Shown: piece after piece, positions 23,665 to 32,056 of the stretch
How positions within the stretch are numbered: position 1 is the stretch's first letter
Layout: every line of letters begins with the position of its first letter
Source of the DNA: an uncultured Lachnospiraceae bacterium
GTDB taxonomy: Bacteria > Bacillota > Clostridia > Lachnospirales > Lachnospiraceae
DNA: 64,000 nucleotides
Assembly (NCBI GenBank): GCA_900319245.1
Contig: ONNQ01000010.1
Location: forward strand, 62,001 to 126,000
Direction of reading: 5' to 3'
Translations under genes and position numbers: made by a program
The notes under the pieces: generated by a model
What the model saw: the letters and a program-made list of their open reading frames with translations, nothing else
Told to the model about the DNA's origin: nothing
Databases searched by the model: none

Positions 23665-26600
23665 CTCACAGGAATATTGTTGTTTCGAAGCGTAAGCAGA
23701 ACCTCTCTGTTGAGAATTCTCTCCACCTTGTGGTAATTATCCTCTTTACATTCCGCAATGATCGAGAGCACGGCAAAGCCGCCTTCAATCGCAAGTACAC
23801 CCTTATAATAGGGCCCACTGATGATTTCCTTGTGATCCTTGCCAAGGCGCGGCAGCGTCTGCGATAGGAGCGTCTCTACATCCGTAAGTGAATAGGTCAC
23901 ATCCACCCGGATTGTAATCGCCACCCAGGAATTTAATTTGGTCAGGTTTGTGACATTCTTGATATTCTTGTTGCCGATGATCTTGATGTTGCCCCCTCGG
24001 CCGATCACCTTGGTGCTGCGCGCACCAATCTCCTGCACCATTCCGCGATACCCATCGATCTCGACAATATCGCCCACCTGGAATTCACCTTCCACAATTG
24101 TAGAAACACCTGCCAGTACATCTGCGATGATATCTCTGGCTCCCATAGACAGGCCGATTCCCAATACTCCGACAGATGCGAGGATTGCGTTGGTATCCAC
24201 GCCAATGTAGGACAGGGCAAAATACAGAAAGACCAGAATTCCGATATAGTTGAACATGTTGGAAATCAGACGGCAGATGGTCTTTCCTCTCGGGTTGAGC
24301 ATCGCTGCCACTGTACTGAGGATAACGCGCACCACCAGCATCAATATCAGCATAGAGATCAGGAGCAGCCCCGCCGCCGTAAAAGCAAACAAGTTGAGTC
24401 CTTTGCCCCATTGTCCGCTCATTATGTATGAGAACACGTAATTCTGTGCCTGGTTATTATGGCTCAGCAGCGTTCCATTGACCTGGAGAAGGAGCGATAC
24501 CACAATTCCCAGAATGACCACCAATCTGGCTTTCTTCTCGGGCGTTGTACATCCGAAGCGACTTAGAATCACTGCCTTCGCCCTTGCATAGGCACTAATC
24601 CTGCGAGGTACCTGTCCTTCTGTGCCTTCCTGCCTTTCCATGGCATTCAGCATCGACTTATCTGTATAGCCAAACATCAAATATGCAGATAGGACAAGGA
24701 ACATAAGCATATAACCTGCCATGCCCATCACGCTCATCCGCATTCCGTTGGCAAAGAGCATTGCGTTGGGCGTTCCGGCAAAATAGATATGATCATCCTC
24801 TTCAAAGACTCTTGTGACACCATAGTACGTAAGTCCGTTGAGGTTGATAAAATCATTTATACCGTCCCTTCGAATGGTTTCAATGTCCTTATCTGTCACA
24901 TCCTCCAGCCAACTATAAGAGAATACATCGTCGCTGGCGGATGAGATCAAGTCCTCCTTATCTACTGCAAAGATCAGCTTTCCCTCGGGAGTCATGGACT
25001 TCATAGCCTCCCCGACAGCCAATTGCCAGTCGAATTCCACATCACTATTCGTATCCACAGCCAGAAGCAGAACACCGTATCCGCCATTTACCTTGTCATT
25101 GGTCCTGACACCAACCAGTTCCAGCTTTCTGCCGACCTCCTCAACCATCTCCTTTTCATGGACGATGCTGGGAACACCTTTTAAAATTCTTCTGAAGTCC
25201 GCGGTGCGGGACGGATTGGGAGCGTCCTCTGCGCCAAGTTCCATATTGATATAATTGGAACTCGTACTGACCTCTCTTCCATTTGCATCAAACAGCATGA
25301 TGAAAGCCGTCCCCATCTCCTTGTTGATCTCCTTGAGATCCTCTTTGTTATTAATCTCCGGATATGCCTCCAAAAGCTCCGCGACGCGCTGTGCATACTC
25401 GATATACAGTTCCTTCTTCTTTTCCTTCTTGAACCTCTGCTCATCCGAGAGGCTTTTCAGCCGCAGTTCCAGCGCATCCAGGTTTTTTCGCAGCGCTATA
25501 TTCTCCTGATAAACACTGCCAAGTGACTGATTATAGAAGCTGACGGCCAGAACAATCAGAGCTGACAGAATTCCGTATGAGACTGTGATCAGCCGGACTT
25601 TTGCCGGTGCATATTTCTCCCTCTTCTGGTTTGTGATGGTACCGTTGTATATTTCCTTTTGTACGGAAGTGAGCCATACCATAAAAGTCAGCCCCAGCAG
25701 CAGAATAACAAACAGCTCCATGCTCACCTGCTCCTCGATCCTTTTTACGGCGTCGTTCTCTGCAAACACCATGATGAAGGTGCAGTCCAGGGCTTCCATA
25801 TTTTTCACTATGAACCGGATATTGGTTGACGTCTGTGCATTAGCCACAAACCGATTGTTGAGAAGCTGCCGTTGCTCCGGCGTCATGTCAATCAGTTCCT
25901 GTGCACTTGTTGGCAATGGCGTAACGCTGCCGGTCGTGATCTGTGCTAAGTTAGCCTCCCCAAGGCTATCCCAAAAATCGGCATCACCAATATAAACCGT
26001 CTCATTATTCAGAAAGCGTAAGTGCGGGTTATTGGCCCAATCATTGGCAAAAACATACAACCTCAAATTAAAGGCCTGCTCAATTCCCTCCAGAACCCCT
26101 ACATAATTCACATGCATGCTGACATAGTCTGTCAGCTCCCATTCGCTTACGATCTCCGCGTAGTAATACGAGCCCTTGATCCGGCTATATACAAAGGTAT
26201 CCTTGCGTGTCGTTCCATCGTCATTCACAAGATACTCAATATGCCCTTTCGTGCCCTCAATCTTTTTGGCTGTACGCATCACATCGGCACGCAAGCCATC
26301 CGGGATCTTTACTCTGTCCCCATCAAACTTGATGACAAACCCATCTCCGATCCTGGTGATCGCCTCGTCCCCGTTGTCAGAAATTGTTCTGTACAGGGCT
26401 TTTGCTGTGATATCCGCCCTAACCTGCAACTGTGAATAATATTCCTCATACGCCAGATCCAGATCATCTGCCAGCTTACTCACCGCGTCCTCAATCCCTG
26501 CGCTCTTATAATCGCTCTCTCCCTTGACGAGCAGTTCCTCATCATTTTCAAAAAGCGGATTAAAAAATCCTTCTGAATAGAGGCCGGTTATGATGGCTGA

Positions 26601-26672
26601 CCCCACAATAAATGCGAGAAAGATCGCGATGATCACAAGCCCTATGACTCTTTTTCTGAAGGGATTGATCAT
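23661..26672 (-). CDS. Large MscS-family mechanosensitive channel with two extracellular modules (first paralogue)
   Basis: This 1003-residue protein shares the full architecture of its neighbour: one N-terminal membrane helix, an extracellular module of about 280 residues, paired helices, a second extracellular module opening with a helix VYQENIALRKNLDALELRLK, and a C-terminal MscS part with ASVGVLGIGLSMGARDIIAD and FEVGEFQVGDIVEIDGYRG-type beta domain. The last 200 residues are nearly identical between the two, while the extracellular parts are clearly diverged, so the pair arose by duplication followed by change of the sensing part. Start ATG overlaps the cobA-hemD stop (ATGA), so translation is coupled to the tetrapyrrole genes. 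Confidence 0.88.
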   Translation of the reverse strand: MINPFRKRVIGLVIIAIFLAFIVGSAIITGLYSEGFFNPLFENDEELLVKGESDYKSAGIEDAVSKLADDLDLAYEEYYSQLQVRADITAKALYRTISDNGDEAITRIGDGFVIKFDGDRVKIPDGLRADVMRTAKKIEGTKGHIEYLVNDDGTTRKDTFVYSRIKGSYYYAEIVSEWELTDYVSMHVNYVGVLEGIEQAFNLRLYVFANDWANNPHLRFLNNETVYIGDADFWDSLGEANLAQITTGSVTPLPTSAQELIDMTPEQRQLLNNRFVANAQTSTNIRFIVKNMEALDCTFIMVFAENDAVKRIEEQVSMELFVILLLGLTFMVWLTSVQKEIYNGTITNQKREKYAPAKVRLITVSYGILSALIVLAVSFYNQSLGSVYQENIALRKNLDALELRLKSLSDEQRFKKEKKKELYIEYAQRVAELLEAYPEINNKEDLKEINKEMGTAFIMLFDANGREVSTSSNYINMELGAEDAPNPSRTADFRRILKGVPSIVHEKEMVEEVGRKLELVGVRTNDKVNGGYGVLLLAVDTNSDVEFDWQLAVGEAMKSMTPEGKLIFAVDKEDLISSASDDVFSYSWLEDVTDKDIETIRRDGINDFINLNGLTYYGVTRVFEEDDHIYFAGTPNAMLFANGMRMSVMGMAGYMLMFLVLSAYLMFGYTDKSMLNAMERQEGTEGQVPRRISAYARAKAVILSRFGCTTPEKKARLVVILGIVVSLLLQVNGTLLSHNNQAQNYVFSYIMSGQWGKGLNLFAFTAAGLLLISMLILMLVVRVILSTVAAMLNPRGKTICRLISNMFNYIGILVFLYFALSYIGVDTNAILASVGVLGIGLSMGARDIIADVLAGVSTIVEGEFQVGDIVEIDGYRGMVQEIGARSTKVIGRGGNIKIIGNKNIKNVTNLTKLNSWVAITIRVDVTYSLTDVETLLSQTLPRLGKDHKEIISGPYYKGVLAIEGGFAVLSIIAECKEDNYHKVERILNREVLLTLRNNNIPVR

Positions 26673-28183
26673 TTTCTACCCCCATGATGTGTAGTGATCG
26701 ATTGCAGTATGCCCTGTGCCGAACACTCGTCAGCGGTAATACCCCGACAACCTGTAAGTCGTTCCAGCTCTGCGGCTGTGCTTTCACCGATACAGACAGG
26801 TACGGTTCCCTCCGGAATCTCATTGCCCGTCAAAAATCCGCGTACTCCGCCGGCACTGGCAAAGACAATATACGCATAGTGCCGTCCCTGTACCGGCCGG
26901 TATTGCTCCATATACTGCACATTGTAAATGTGACATTCCTTATATTGAATTTTCTCACGTTCCAACATTTTTGTCAGTATTGGATTGCTGTAGAGTGCGC
27001 GCAGGATCAGCACTTTTTGGCCTGGACGAACCGCATTGACCAGTGCCTCTGCCAGCGCTTCCGCCGTGTAAATTTCAGGAATCAGATCCGCATAAAGGAG
27101 CTGTTCCTCGAGGAGGGCCGCTGTGCCGGGGCCAATACAGGCAAATTTCATGCGGCTGAGGATACGAATATCTGTTTTCCGGCTTCGCAGCTCGTCCAGG
27201 AAGATCCGCACGCCATTGGCACTGGTAAAAACTGCCCAGTCATACTCTGCAAGCTCCTCCGCCGCCGGGATCACCAACCTGTCTTCTACGATTCCCATGC
27301 AGGGACACTCGTCCGCCGGCAGGTCGTGGTCCTGCAGCAGAGCTGCCATTTTGCGTGTAAATGAGGCCGTTCCGACGACCAAAGTGTACGGCCTCTCCTG
27401 CATCTCTTTCCTCAGATGCAGGCCGGCCGTAGGTCCGATCACAAGAATGGCCGGCGCCTGTGCGTCCCGGGCAAGTTCTGAAAGGTCCGCCAGTGTGCCA
27501 TCCCGGCGTTCCTCATCCTGTGTAAATACGCGGGAAAGGACCGAAACCGGCGTCTGCGGGTCCTTCCCCGCGCCGATCAGTCCCTCTGCGATCTCTCCGG
27601 CCTTATGAAGTCCCATCAGATAGACCAGCGTCCCTTTGAGGCCTGCCAACGTCTCATAACTCTCAGCGGTCTCCATTGCGCCGTGCCCCGTCACCACTGT
27701 AAATGAGGAAGCTAGCCCTCTGTGGGTTACCGGAATGCCCATATGGGCGGGCGCCGCGATGCAGGAACTGACCCCGGGGATGATTTCGCAGCGGATTCCC
27801 TCCCCCGTGACGGCCAGATACTCCTCCCCGCCCCTTCCAAAGACTGTTGGATCTCCTCCTTTGAGCCGGACGACCAGCTTGCCCTGCCTGGCCTTTTCGA
27901 TCAGGATCTCGTGGATCTCCTCCTGCTCCTTTTTGTGAGATTTGTAGCGCTTTCCCACAGAAATCCGCTCACAGGACGCACCGGCCTCTGCCAAAACAGA
28001 GGCGTCCAGAAGGTCGTCGTATACAATACAGTCCGCCTGCCGGAGCAGACGAAGCCCCTCTCTGGTGAGCATGCCGGCGTCGCTTCCGGCGCCAACCAAA
28101 TATACAGTTCCCCATTCCTGTGCGCAGCATTCGCCGTTTTGCACTGCATCCTTCCTACAGAAATCCATACCTTTTTTACCCAT
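26669..28183 (-). CDS. cobA-hemD: Fused uroporphyrinogen-III C-methyltransferase / uroporphyrinogen-III synthase
   Basis: Residues 24-250 are SUMT: VYLVGAGSDAGMLTREGLRLL, VRLKGGDPTVFGRGGEE, GIPVTHRGLASSFTVVTGH, and AILVIGPTAGL; it methylates uroporphyrinogen III to precorrin-2 with S-adenosylmethionine. Residues about 260-500 are HemD (YTLVVGTASFTRKMAALLQ, WAVFTSANGVRIFLDEL), which closes hydroxymethylbilane to uroporphyrinogen III. The fusion is common in Clostridia. The first ~20 residues are not family-like; a GTG at 28144 behind GGAAGG is a better-supported start than the ATG at 28183. The glycine-rich SAM loop reads GAGSDAG rather than the usual GAGPGDP, one residue short. Confidence 0.93.
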   Translation of the reverse strand: MGKKGMDFCRKDAVQNGECCAQEWGTVYLVGAGSDAGMLTREGLRLLRQADCIVYDDLLDASVLAEAGASCERISVGKRYKSHKKEQEEIHEILIEKARQGKLVVRLKGGDPTVFGRGGEEYLAVTGEGIRCEIIPGVSSCIAAPAHMGIPVTHRGLASSFTVVTGHGAMETAESYETLAGLKGTLVYLMGLHKAGEIAEGLIGAGKDPQTPVSVLSRVFTQDEERRDGTLADLSELARDAQAPAILVIGPTAGLHLRKEMQERPYTLVVGTASFTRKMAALLQDHDLPADECPCMGIVEDRLVIPAAEELAEYDWAVFTSANGVRIFLDELRSRKTDIRILSRMKFACIGPGTAALLEEQLLYADLIPEIYTAEALAEALVNAVRPGQKVLILRALYSNPILTKMLEREKIQYKECHIYNVQYMEQYRPVQGRHYAYIVFASAGGVRGFLTGNEIPEGTVPVCIGESTAAELERLTGCRGITADECSAQGILQSITTHHGGRK

Positions 28184-28256
28184 TCTACAGACAAGGACCG
28201 CAAGCGCGGCCCTTATAAACGGTTTCTTATGTGTATTCTATCTTGCTTTGCTCCGC

Positions 28257-29063
28257 TTACTCTTCGTACATGACAAGCAACTCCGGGACGCCGTTTACAA
28301 TGCGGGCGTGAATGCCCACCGCAGACCGGCAGTCGCAGCGATAACGGCAGAAGATCTCCCTCTCGATCCGGTAGCGAAGCTCGTGCTCGGCCGGCGTGAT
28401 TTTGGCAAGCAGGGCGCGCATTTCCTCGTCGGACTCCCTACACTCACAGGCCAGCATGCCCTGTCCCACTGCAGGGATCATCTCCTCGGGTTCCAGAACC
28501 CTCACCGAAAACTCGCCAAGGTCCGCCTGAATGCGGTCCATGCCGGCCTTCGCAAGCACTATTCCATCATAATCGCCCTGCCGCAGTTTATCCAGTCTCG
28601 TCGTAATATTGCCCCGAATATCCTTGCACTCGATGGACTTTCCTTCCCGCGCGGCCAATTTTAAAAGCTGCCGGATCCTGCGCGGACTTCCCGTGCCGAT
28701 CACAAGTGCGGTGCCGTCCGCCTTCGCATTCTCCGCCCCTTTTCTCAGGAGCAGGCAGTCTCTTGGATCCGCCGCGTCCGGCATGCCCGCGATGCAAAGG
28801 CCGGGTGCCATCTCATAGGGCAGGTCTTTGACACAGTGCACAGCGATATCCGCCTCCCCGGACAGGAGCGCCTTCTCCACGTCCCGCACAAAAGGGCCGT
28901 TCCCGCCAAGTTCTGTTACCGAGCGCCTGCGGTCCCGGTCTCCCAGCGTCTTCACGGTCATGATCCTGACCGCGTATCCCTCCTTTTTCAGAAGGTCCGC
29001 GATCCGCTCATTCTGTACCATGGCAAGCCGGCTTCCTCGGCCGGCGATACATATCTCTCTCAT
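28257..29063 (-). CDS. hemC: Porphobilinogen deaminase (hydroxymethylbilane synthase), short form
   Basis: Polymerises four porphobilinogens to hydroxymethylbilane. Motifs: GRGSRLAMVQNERIADLL, KTLGDRDRR, GPFVRDVEKALL, DIAVHCVKDLPYEM, IGTGSPRRIRQL, and a C-terminal REIFCRYRCDCRSAVGIHA whose second cysteine aligns with the dipyrromethane-cofactor cysteine. At 268 residues it is about 40 shorter than E. coli HemC, ending soon after the cofactor domain begins its sheet. Start overlaps the stop of the precorrin-2 dehydrogenase gene (ATGA). With cobA-hemD and the dehydrogenase it gives porphobilinogen to sirohydrochlorin; hemA, hemL and hemB are not in the window. Confidence 0.92.
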   Translation of the reverse strand: MREICIAGRGSRLAMVQNERIADLLKKEGYAVRIMTVKTLGDRDRRRSVTELGGNGPFVRDVEKALLSGEADIAVHCVKDLPYEMAPGLCIAGMPDAADPRDCLLLRKGAENAKADGTALVIGTGSPRRIRQLLKLAAREGKSIECKDIRGNITTRLDKLRQGDYDGIVLAKAGMDRIQADLGEFSVRVLEPEEMIPAVGQGMLACECRESDEEMRALLAKITPAEHELRYRIEREIFCRYRCDCRSAVGIHARIVNGVPELLVMYEE

Positions 29064-29716
29064 ATTTCCTTCTGTCCCCGGTCGTCCGCCGCCTGCTCGA
29101 CCATCCGCAGGATGTCCGCCTGCGGCAGCGTGTTTCCGGTTTCTATTAACCTCGCCAAAATCTTCTTGTACAGCGCCGCTCTCGTTTTCTGCTCGCTCAT
29201 GCGTGCCGAGACGTCTGCGCGGATCTCTCCCATTCTGTCCAGGATCGCCTCGATCTCATCCGGGAGCATCTCGTCCAGCTCCCTGCGCAGCTGCATGGCG
29301 TAGGCCGGGCTGGTGCCGGATGTGGAAATGGCGATCGTGAGCGGTCCTCTCTTCACAATACTGGGAAAGATAAAGTCGCAGTAGGCCTGATCGTCCACCA
29401 CGTTGACCGGAATCTTCCGCTTGCGGCAGTCATCGGCCACGCCTCTGTCCACCTCGCGGATTCCCGTCGCCGCCACCACATAGTCGGCAAATGCCAGATC
29501 GTCCGCCCGGTATTCGCGGCGCAGGATCTGCACGTAGTCCGCGCTGCGGCGCGGTACTTCTACCTCCCTGCCTTCAATCTCCGTGTGCGGCGCAATCACG
29601 ATCATAGAAGCGGTAAAACGGCGGAGCCGGTTCACCTTTTCGAGTGCGACCGTTCCTCCGCCGATGATCATAAATGTCTTATTGTGTATATTGGTATAAA
29701 AAGGGAAATAGCTCAT
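29060..29716 (-). CDS. Precorrin-2 dehydrogenase / sirohydrochlorin ferrochelatase (CysG N-terminal type)
   Basis: The 218-residue protein corresponds to the N-terminal part of CysG or to Met8p/SirC: NAD-binding KTFMIIGGGTVALEKVNRL, then ADYVVAATGIREVDRGVADDCRKRKIPVNVVDDQAYCDFIFPSIVKRGPLTIAISTSGTSPA split over the fold, and a C-terminal helical part. It oxidises precorrin-2 to sirohydrochlorin with NAD+ and may insert iron to make siroheme. The ATG follows GAGAGGTCGC. It sits 18 bp after bioY and overlaps hemC by 4 bp. Products may be siroheme or cobalamin precursors. Confidence 0.92.
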   Translation of the reverse strand: MSYFPFYTNIHNKTFMIIGGGTVALEKVNRLRRFTASMIVIAPHTEIEGREVEVPRRSADYVQILRREYRADDLAFADYVVAATGIREVDRGVADDCRKRKIPVNVVDDQAYCDFIFPSIVKRGPLTIAISTSGTSPAYAMQLRRELDEMLPDEIEAILDRMGEIRADVSARMSEQKTRAALYKKILARLIETGNTLPQADILRMVEQAADDRGQKEI

Positions 29717-29734
29717 GCGACCTCTCTCTTTGCT

Positions 29735-30334
29735 CTACAGCAGCGCGCGCTCCTTCAGGATCACAGGCCGCAGCCGCAGCGCCGCTGCCGAAGCAAGGAC
29801 ACACAGGATAAAGTCCGGGACCACCGTGGACAAAAACCAGACCGAAATCAGTTCTACAAATCCAATCCCGATGTCCTTCGATACGACAAAATTAAACATC
29901 ATATAATAGTATACCAGACCACACAGATAATAGGCCATCTCTCCCCAAAATGCGGCAAAAAGGAGTTTCAGATAGCCGTTTCCGGGCAGTGTCTCCGAAA
30001 TCTTCCCGGCCACGTACGCCGCCGCGGCAAAGCCGATGAGAAAGCCAAAGGTGGGCTTCATCAAGTACATAAGGCCGCCGCCGTGGGCAAATACAGGCAC
30101 GCCGGCAAGGCCGATGAGCAAATAGCAGCCCACTGCCGCGAGCCCCCGCCTGGATCCCAGAAGAAAGCCGGCCAGCAGGGCAAAAAAGAACTGCAGGGAA
30201 AAGGTCACTTCCCAAATCCCAATCGGGATCATGATCTTAATAAACGCACCGACCGCCATGAGACTGGCAAACATTCCGCAATACACAATGTCCGTCGTCT
30301 TGATGCCGCGCTCCGCGGACTTGTTTTCCTTCAT
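29735..30334 (-). CDS. bioY: BioY-like ECF transporter substrate-binding (S) component
   Basis: A 199-residue membrane protein with about six hydrophobic helices and BioY signatures: the N-terminal MAVGAFIKIMIPIGIWEVTFSLQFFFALLAG region, GSRRGLAAVGCYLLIGLAGVPVFA and MKPTFGFLIGFAAAAYVAG. BioY binds biotin and works with shared EcfA/EcfA'/EcfT units, none of which is in the window. Start 30334 is fixed by GGAGG eight bases upstream; upstream in-frame sequence is intergenic. It is the first gene of the tetrapyrrole operon, an unusual setting that leaves open a substrate other than biotin. Confidence 0.82.
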   Translation of the reverse strand: MKENKSAERGIKTTDIVYCGMFASLMAVGAFIKIMIPIGIWEVTFSLQFFFALLAGFLLGSRRGLAAVGCYLLIGLAGVPVFAHGGGLMYLMKPTFGFLIGFAAAAYVAGKISETLPGNGYLKLLFAAFWGEMAYYLCGLVYYYMMFNFVVSKDIGIGFVELISVWFLSTVVPDFILCVLASAAALRLRPVILKERALL

Positions 30335-30414
30335 AACGCGATCCTCCGATTGTGCACCGATCGTGCTGTAACAAGCGTCCAAAGCACACATTGCAATGCG
30401 CTTATGTACGGTAT

Positions 30415-30443
30415 ATTGTAACATTGTTCCCATGGTAAGTCCA
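30415..30443 (-). promoter_or_regulatory. Promoter of the bioY-tetrapyrrole-mscS operon
   Basis: On the minus strand TGGACT (30443-30438) and TACAAT (30420-30415) are separated by 17 bp, leaving a leader of about 75 bases before bioY. Confidence 0.55.
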
Positions 30444-30473
30444 TTGCGTGGGCAACAGTGGCGGCTCCGAACA

Positions 30474-30494
30474 GGCACAGCCATTGGCCGTGCC
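30474..30494. promoter_or_regulatory. Palindrome between bioY and hypB
   Basis: GGCAC-A-GCC-ATT-GGC-C-GTGCC is a 21-bp dyad, interrupted by one base on each side, immediately upstream of the hypB -35 box and about 30 bp upstream of the bioY -35. It is a candidate operator acting on either gene. Confidence 0.5.
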
Positions 30495-30500
30495 GAACGC

Positions 30501-30528
30501 TTGCATAATAGTCCGAATTCTGTACAAT
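30501..30528 (+). promoter_or_regulatory. Promoter of the hypB pair
   Basis: TTGCAT (30501-30506) and TACAAT (30523-30528) are spaced by 16 bp, 35 bp before the first hypB start. Confidence 0.6.
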
Positions 30529-30562
30529 GAAAACTATAGCAAACTGGTATAGGAGGCTCCTT

Positions 30563-31345
30563 ATGGCAAAATTTTCCGCCGATCTCCGGTCCGATCTTCC
30601 GCTCCGGATCATAGAACTCAAGGAATCGATCCTGGAAGATAATGACAAAGACGCGCAGGCGCTGCGCGATACCCTTCACGCCCGCGGGACCTGCCTGCTC
30701 AACCTGATGTCCGGTCCCGGCAGCGGCAAGACGTCCACCCTCCTTGCATTACAGCCCTATCTGGAAGGGAAACTTCGCTGGGGCGTCATGGAGGCGGATA
30801 TTGATTCTGACGTGGATGCCAAAACACTCCTTGCGGCAGGGATTCCTGCTGTCCAGCTCCACACCGGCGGCATGTGCCACCTGGACGCGGACATGACAAG
30901 GCAGGGGCTTGCGGCGCTGGCCGGCATTACCAATCCAGCTCTCGGGAATCCGGGCTTTGAAAGTCCACGCTTTGATGATCCGGGCCTCGAAGATACACGT
31001 CCCGAAGTTCCGGGCCTCGATCTCGTGGTCCTTGAGAACATCGGAAACCTGGTCTGCCCCGCCGAATTTGACACCGGCGCCGCCATCAATATGACGATCC
31101 TGAGTGTTCCGGAGGGCGATGACAAGCCGGCCAAGTATCCTCTCATGTACGAGACCTGCGATCTTATGGTTGTCAATAAGATCGATGCGATGCCGGTTTT
31201 TGACTTTGATACAGAAAAAGTGGAGCGATATGCAAAGCTCCGCAATCCTAAGATCAAGATCTTCTATATCAGTGCGAAGACCGGTGAGGGCGTCGCCGCG
31301 CTGGCCGAGGAGATCGCATCACGCGTTGCGGCGTGGAATGCATAA
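30563..31345 (+). CDS. hypB: HypB-like nickel-incorporation GTPase with repeat insertion (copy 1)
   Basis: SIMIBI-class GTPase that in hydrogenase maturation delivers Ni2+ with HypA. Motifs in order: Walker A MSGPGSGKTS near residue 50, EADIDSDVDA, the metal-site GMCHLDADM, ENIGNLVCPAEFDTG with the conserved Cys, and the guanine motif NKID. The N-terminal CxxC/His-rich nickel store is absent. At 260 residues it is longer than its neighbour because about 30 residues, encoded by 15-bp repeats, sit between the helix after CHLDADM and the strand before ENIGN. AGGAGG precedes the start. The second copy follows 10 bp later. No hypA, hypC-F or hydrogenase genes are nearby. Confidence 0.9.
   Translation: MAKFSADLRSDLPLRIIELKESILEDNDKDAQALRDTLHARGTCLLNLMSGPGSGKTSTLLALQPYLEGKLRWGVMEADIDSDVDAKTLLAAGIPAVQLHTGGMCHLDADMTRQGLAALAGITNPALGNPGFESPRFDDPGLEDTRPEVPGLDLVVLENIGNLVCPAEFDTGAAINMTILSVPEGDDKPAKYPLMYETCDLMVVNKIDAMPVFDFDTEKVERYAKLRNPKIKIFYISAKTGEGVAALAEEIASRVAAWNA
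30931..31020. repeat. 15-bp tandem repeat inside the first hypB
   Basis: Six consecutive 15-bp units encode NPALG, NPGFE, SPRFD, DPGLE, DTRPE and VPGLD (DNA core TCCGGGCCTCGA). The unit is a multiple of three so the reading frame is kept. The second hypB has no such insert. Confidence 0.9.
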
Positions 31346-31355
31346 GGAGGTACAC

Positions 31356-32027
31356 ATGGCAGCCGTCCGAACAATCCGGATTGAAGAAAATGTGCTCGCA
31401 GACAACGACGCGTCTGCACAGGCGATCCGCAGTATGCTGACGGACGCCGGCACGACGATGATCAACGTGATGTCCAGTCCCGGCAGCGGCAAAACAACGC
31501 TTCTGACGGCGCTCATCCGCGCCTTGCAAGGCGAGATGCGGATCCGTGTCATGGACGTCGATATCGAGTCTGCATTGGACGCACAGCGCGTCGCCGACGA
31601 GACCGGCGTCGAGGCGCTGCAGATCCACAACGGCGGTCTGTGCCACATTGACGCCGACATGGTGGCGCGCGCGCTCGCGGCGTATCCGCAGGCCGTCGGC
31701 GATACGGACCTTCTGATCCTGGAGAATATCGGCAACCTGGTATGTCCCGCTGAGTTTGACACCGGCGCCCACAAAAACGTAATGATCTTAAGTGTCCCCG
31801 AGGGGGACGACAAGCCGCTCAAGTATCCTTTGATGTTCAGCGTCTGCGATCTGGTGTTGATCAATAAGATCGATACGCTTTCCTATTTTGACTTCGATAT
31901 GGAAGCGGCGAAGCGGCGGATCAAACGGCTGAACCCCGGTGCGGAGATCCTGCCCGTCAGCGCCCGGACCGGCGAGGGGCTTGACGCGGTATGCGACTGG
32001 GTGCGGCGCGCGGTTGCCCAAAAATGA
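31356..32027 (+). CDS. hypB: HypB nickel-incorporation GTPase (copy 2)
   Basis: The 223-residue protein is a compact HypB: VMSSPGSGKTTLL (Walker A), VMDVDIESALDAQR, HNGGLCHIDADMV, ENIGNLVCPAEFDTG, SVPEGDDKPLKYPLMF and NKID. The metal-site Cys-His pair and the second Cys are kept. AAGGAGG lies just before the start and 10 bp separate it from copy 1. It probably delivers nickel to a hydrogenase or another nickel enzyme; having two GTPases side by side suggests either two targets or a hetero-dimer, as HypB acts as a dimer (inference). Confidence 0.93.
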   Translation: MAAVRTIRIEENVLADNDASAQAIRSMLTDAGTTMINVMSSPGSGKTTLLTALIRALQGEMRIRVMDVDIESALDAQRVADETGVEALQIHNGGLCHIDADMVARALAAYPQAVGDTDLLILENIGNLVCPAEFDTGAHKNVMILSVPEGDDKPLKYPLMFSVCDLVLINKIDTLSYFDFDMEAAKRRIKRLNPGAEILPVSARTGEGLDAVCDWVRRAVAQK

Positions 32028-32056
32028 TGTTGTATGGAGAACAAGGAGAATTTGAT

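Noticed and set aside
30335-30562. BirA operator in the bioY leader
   Set aside because: TGTTACA segments occur twice but not as the required spaced dyad TTGTTAACC-type.
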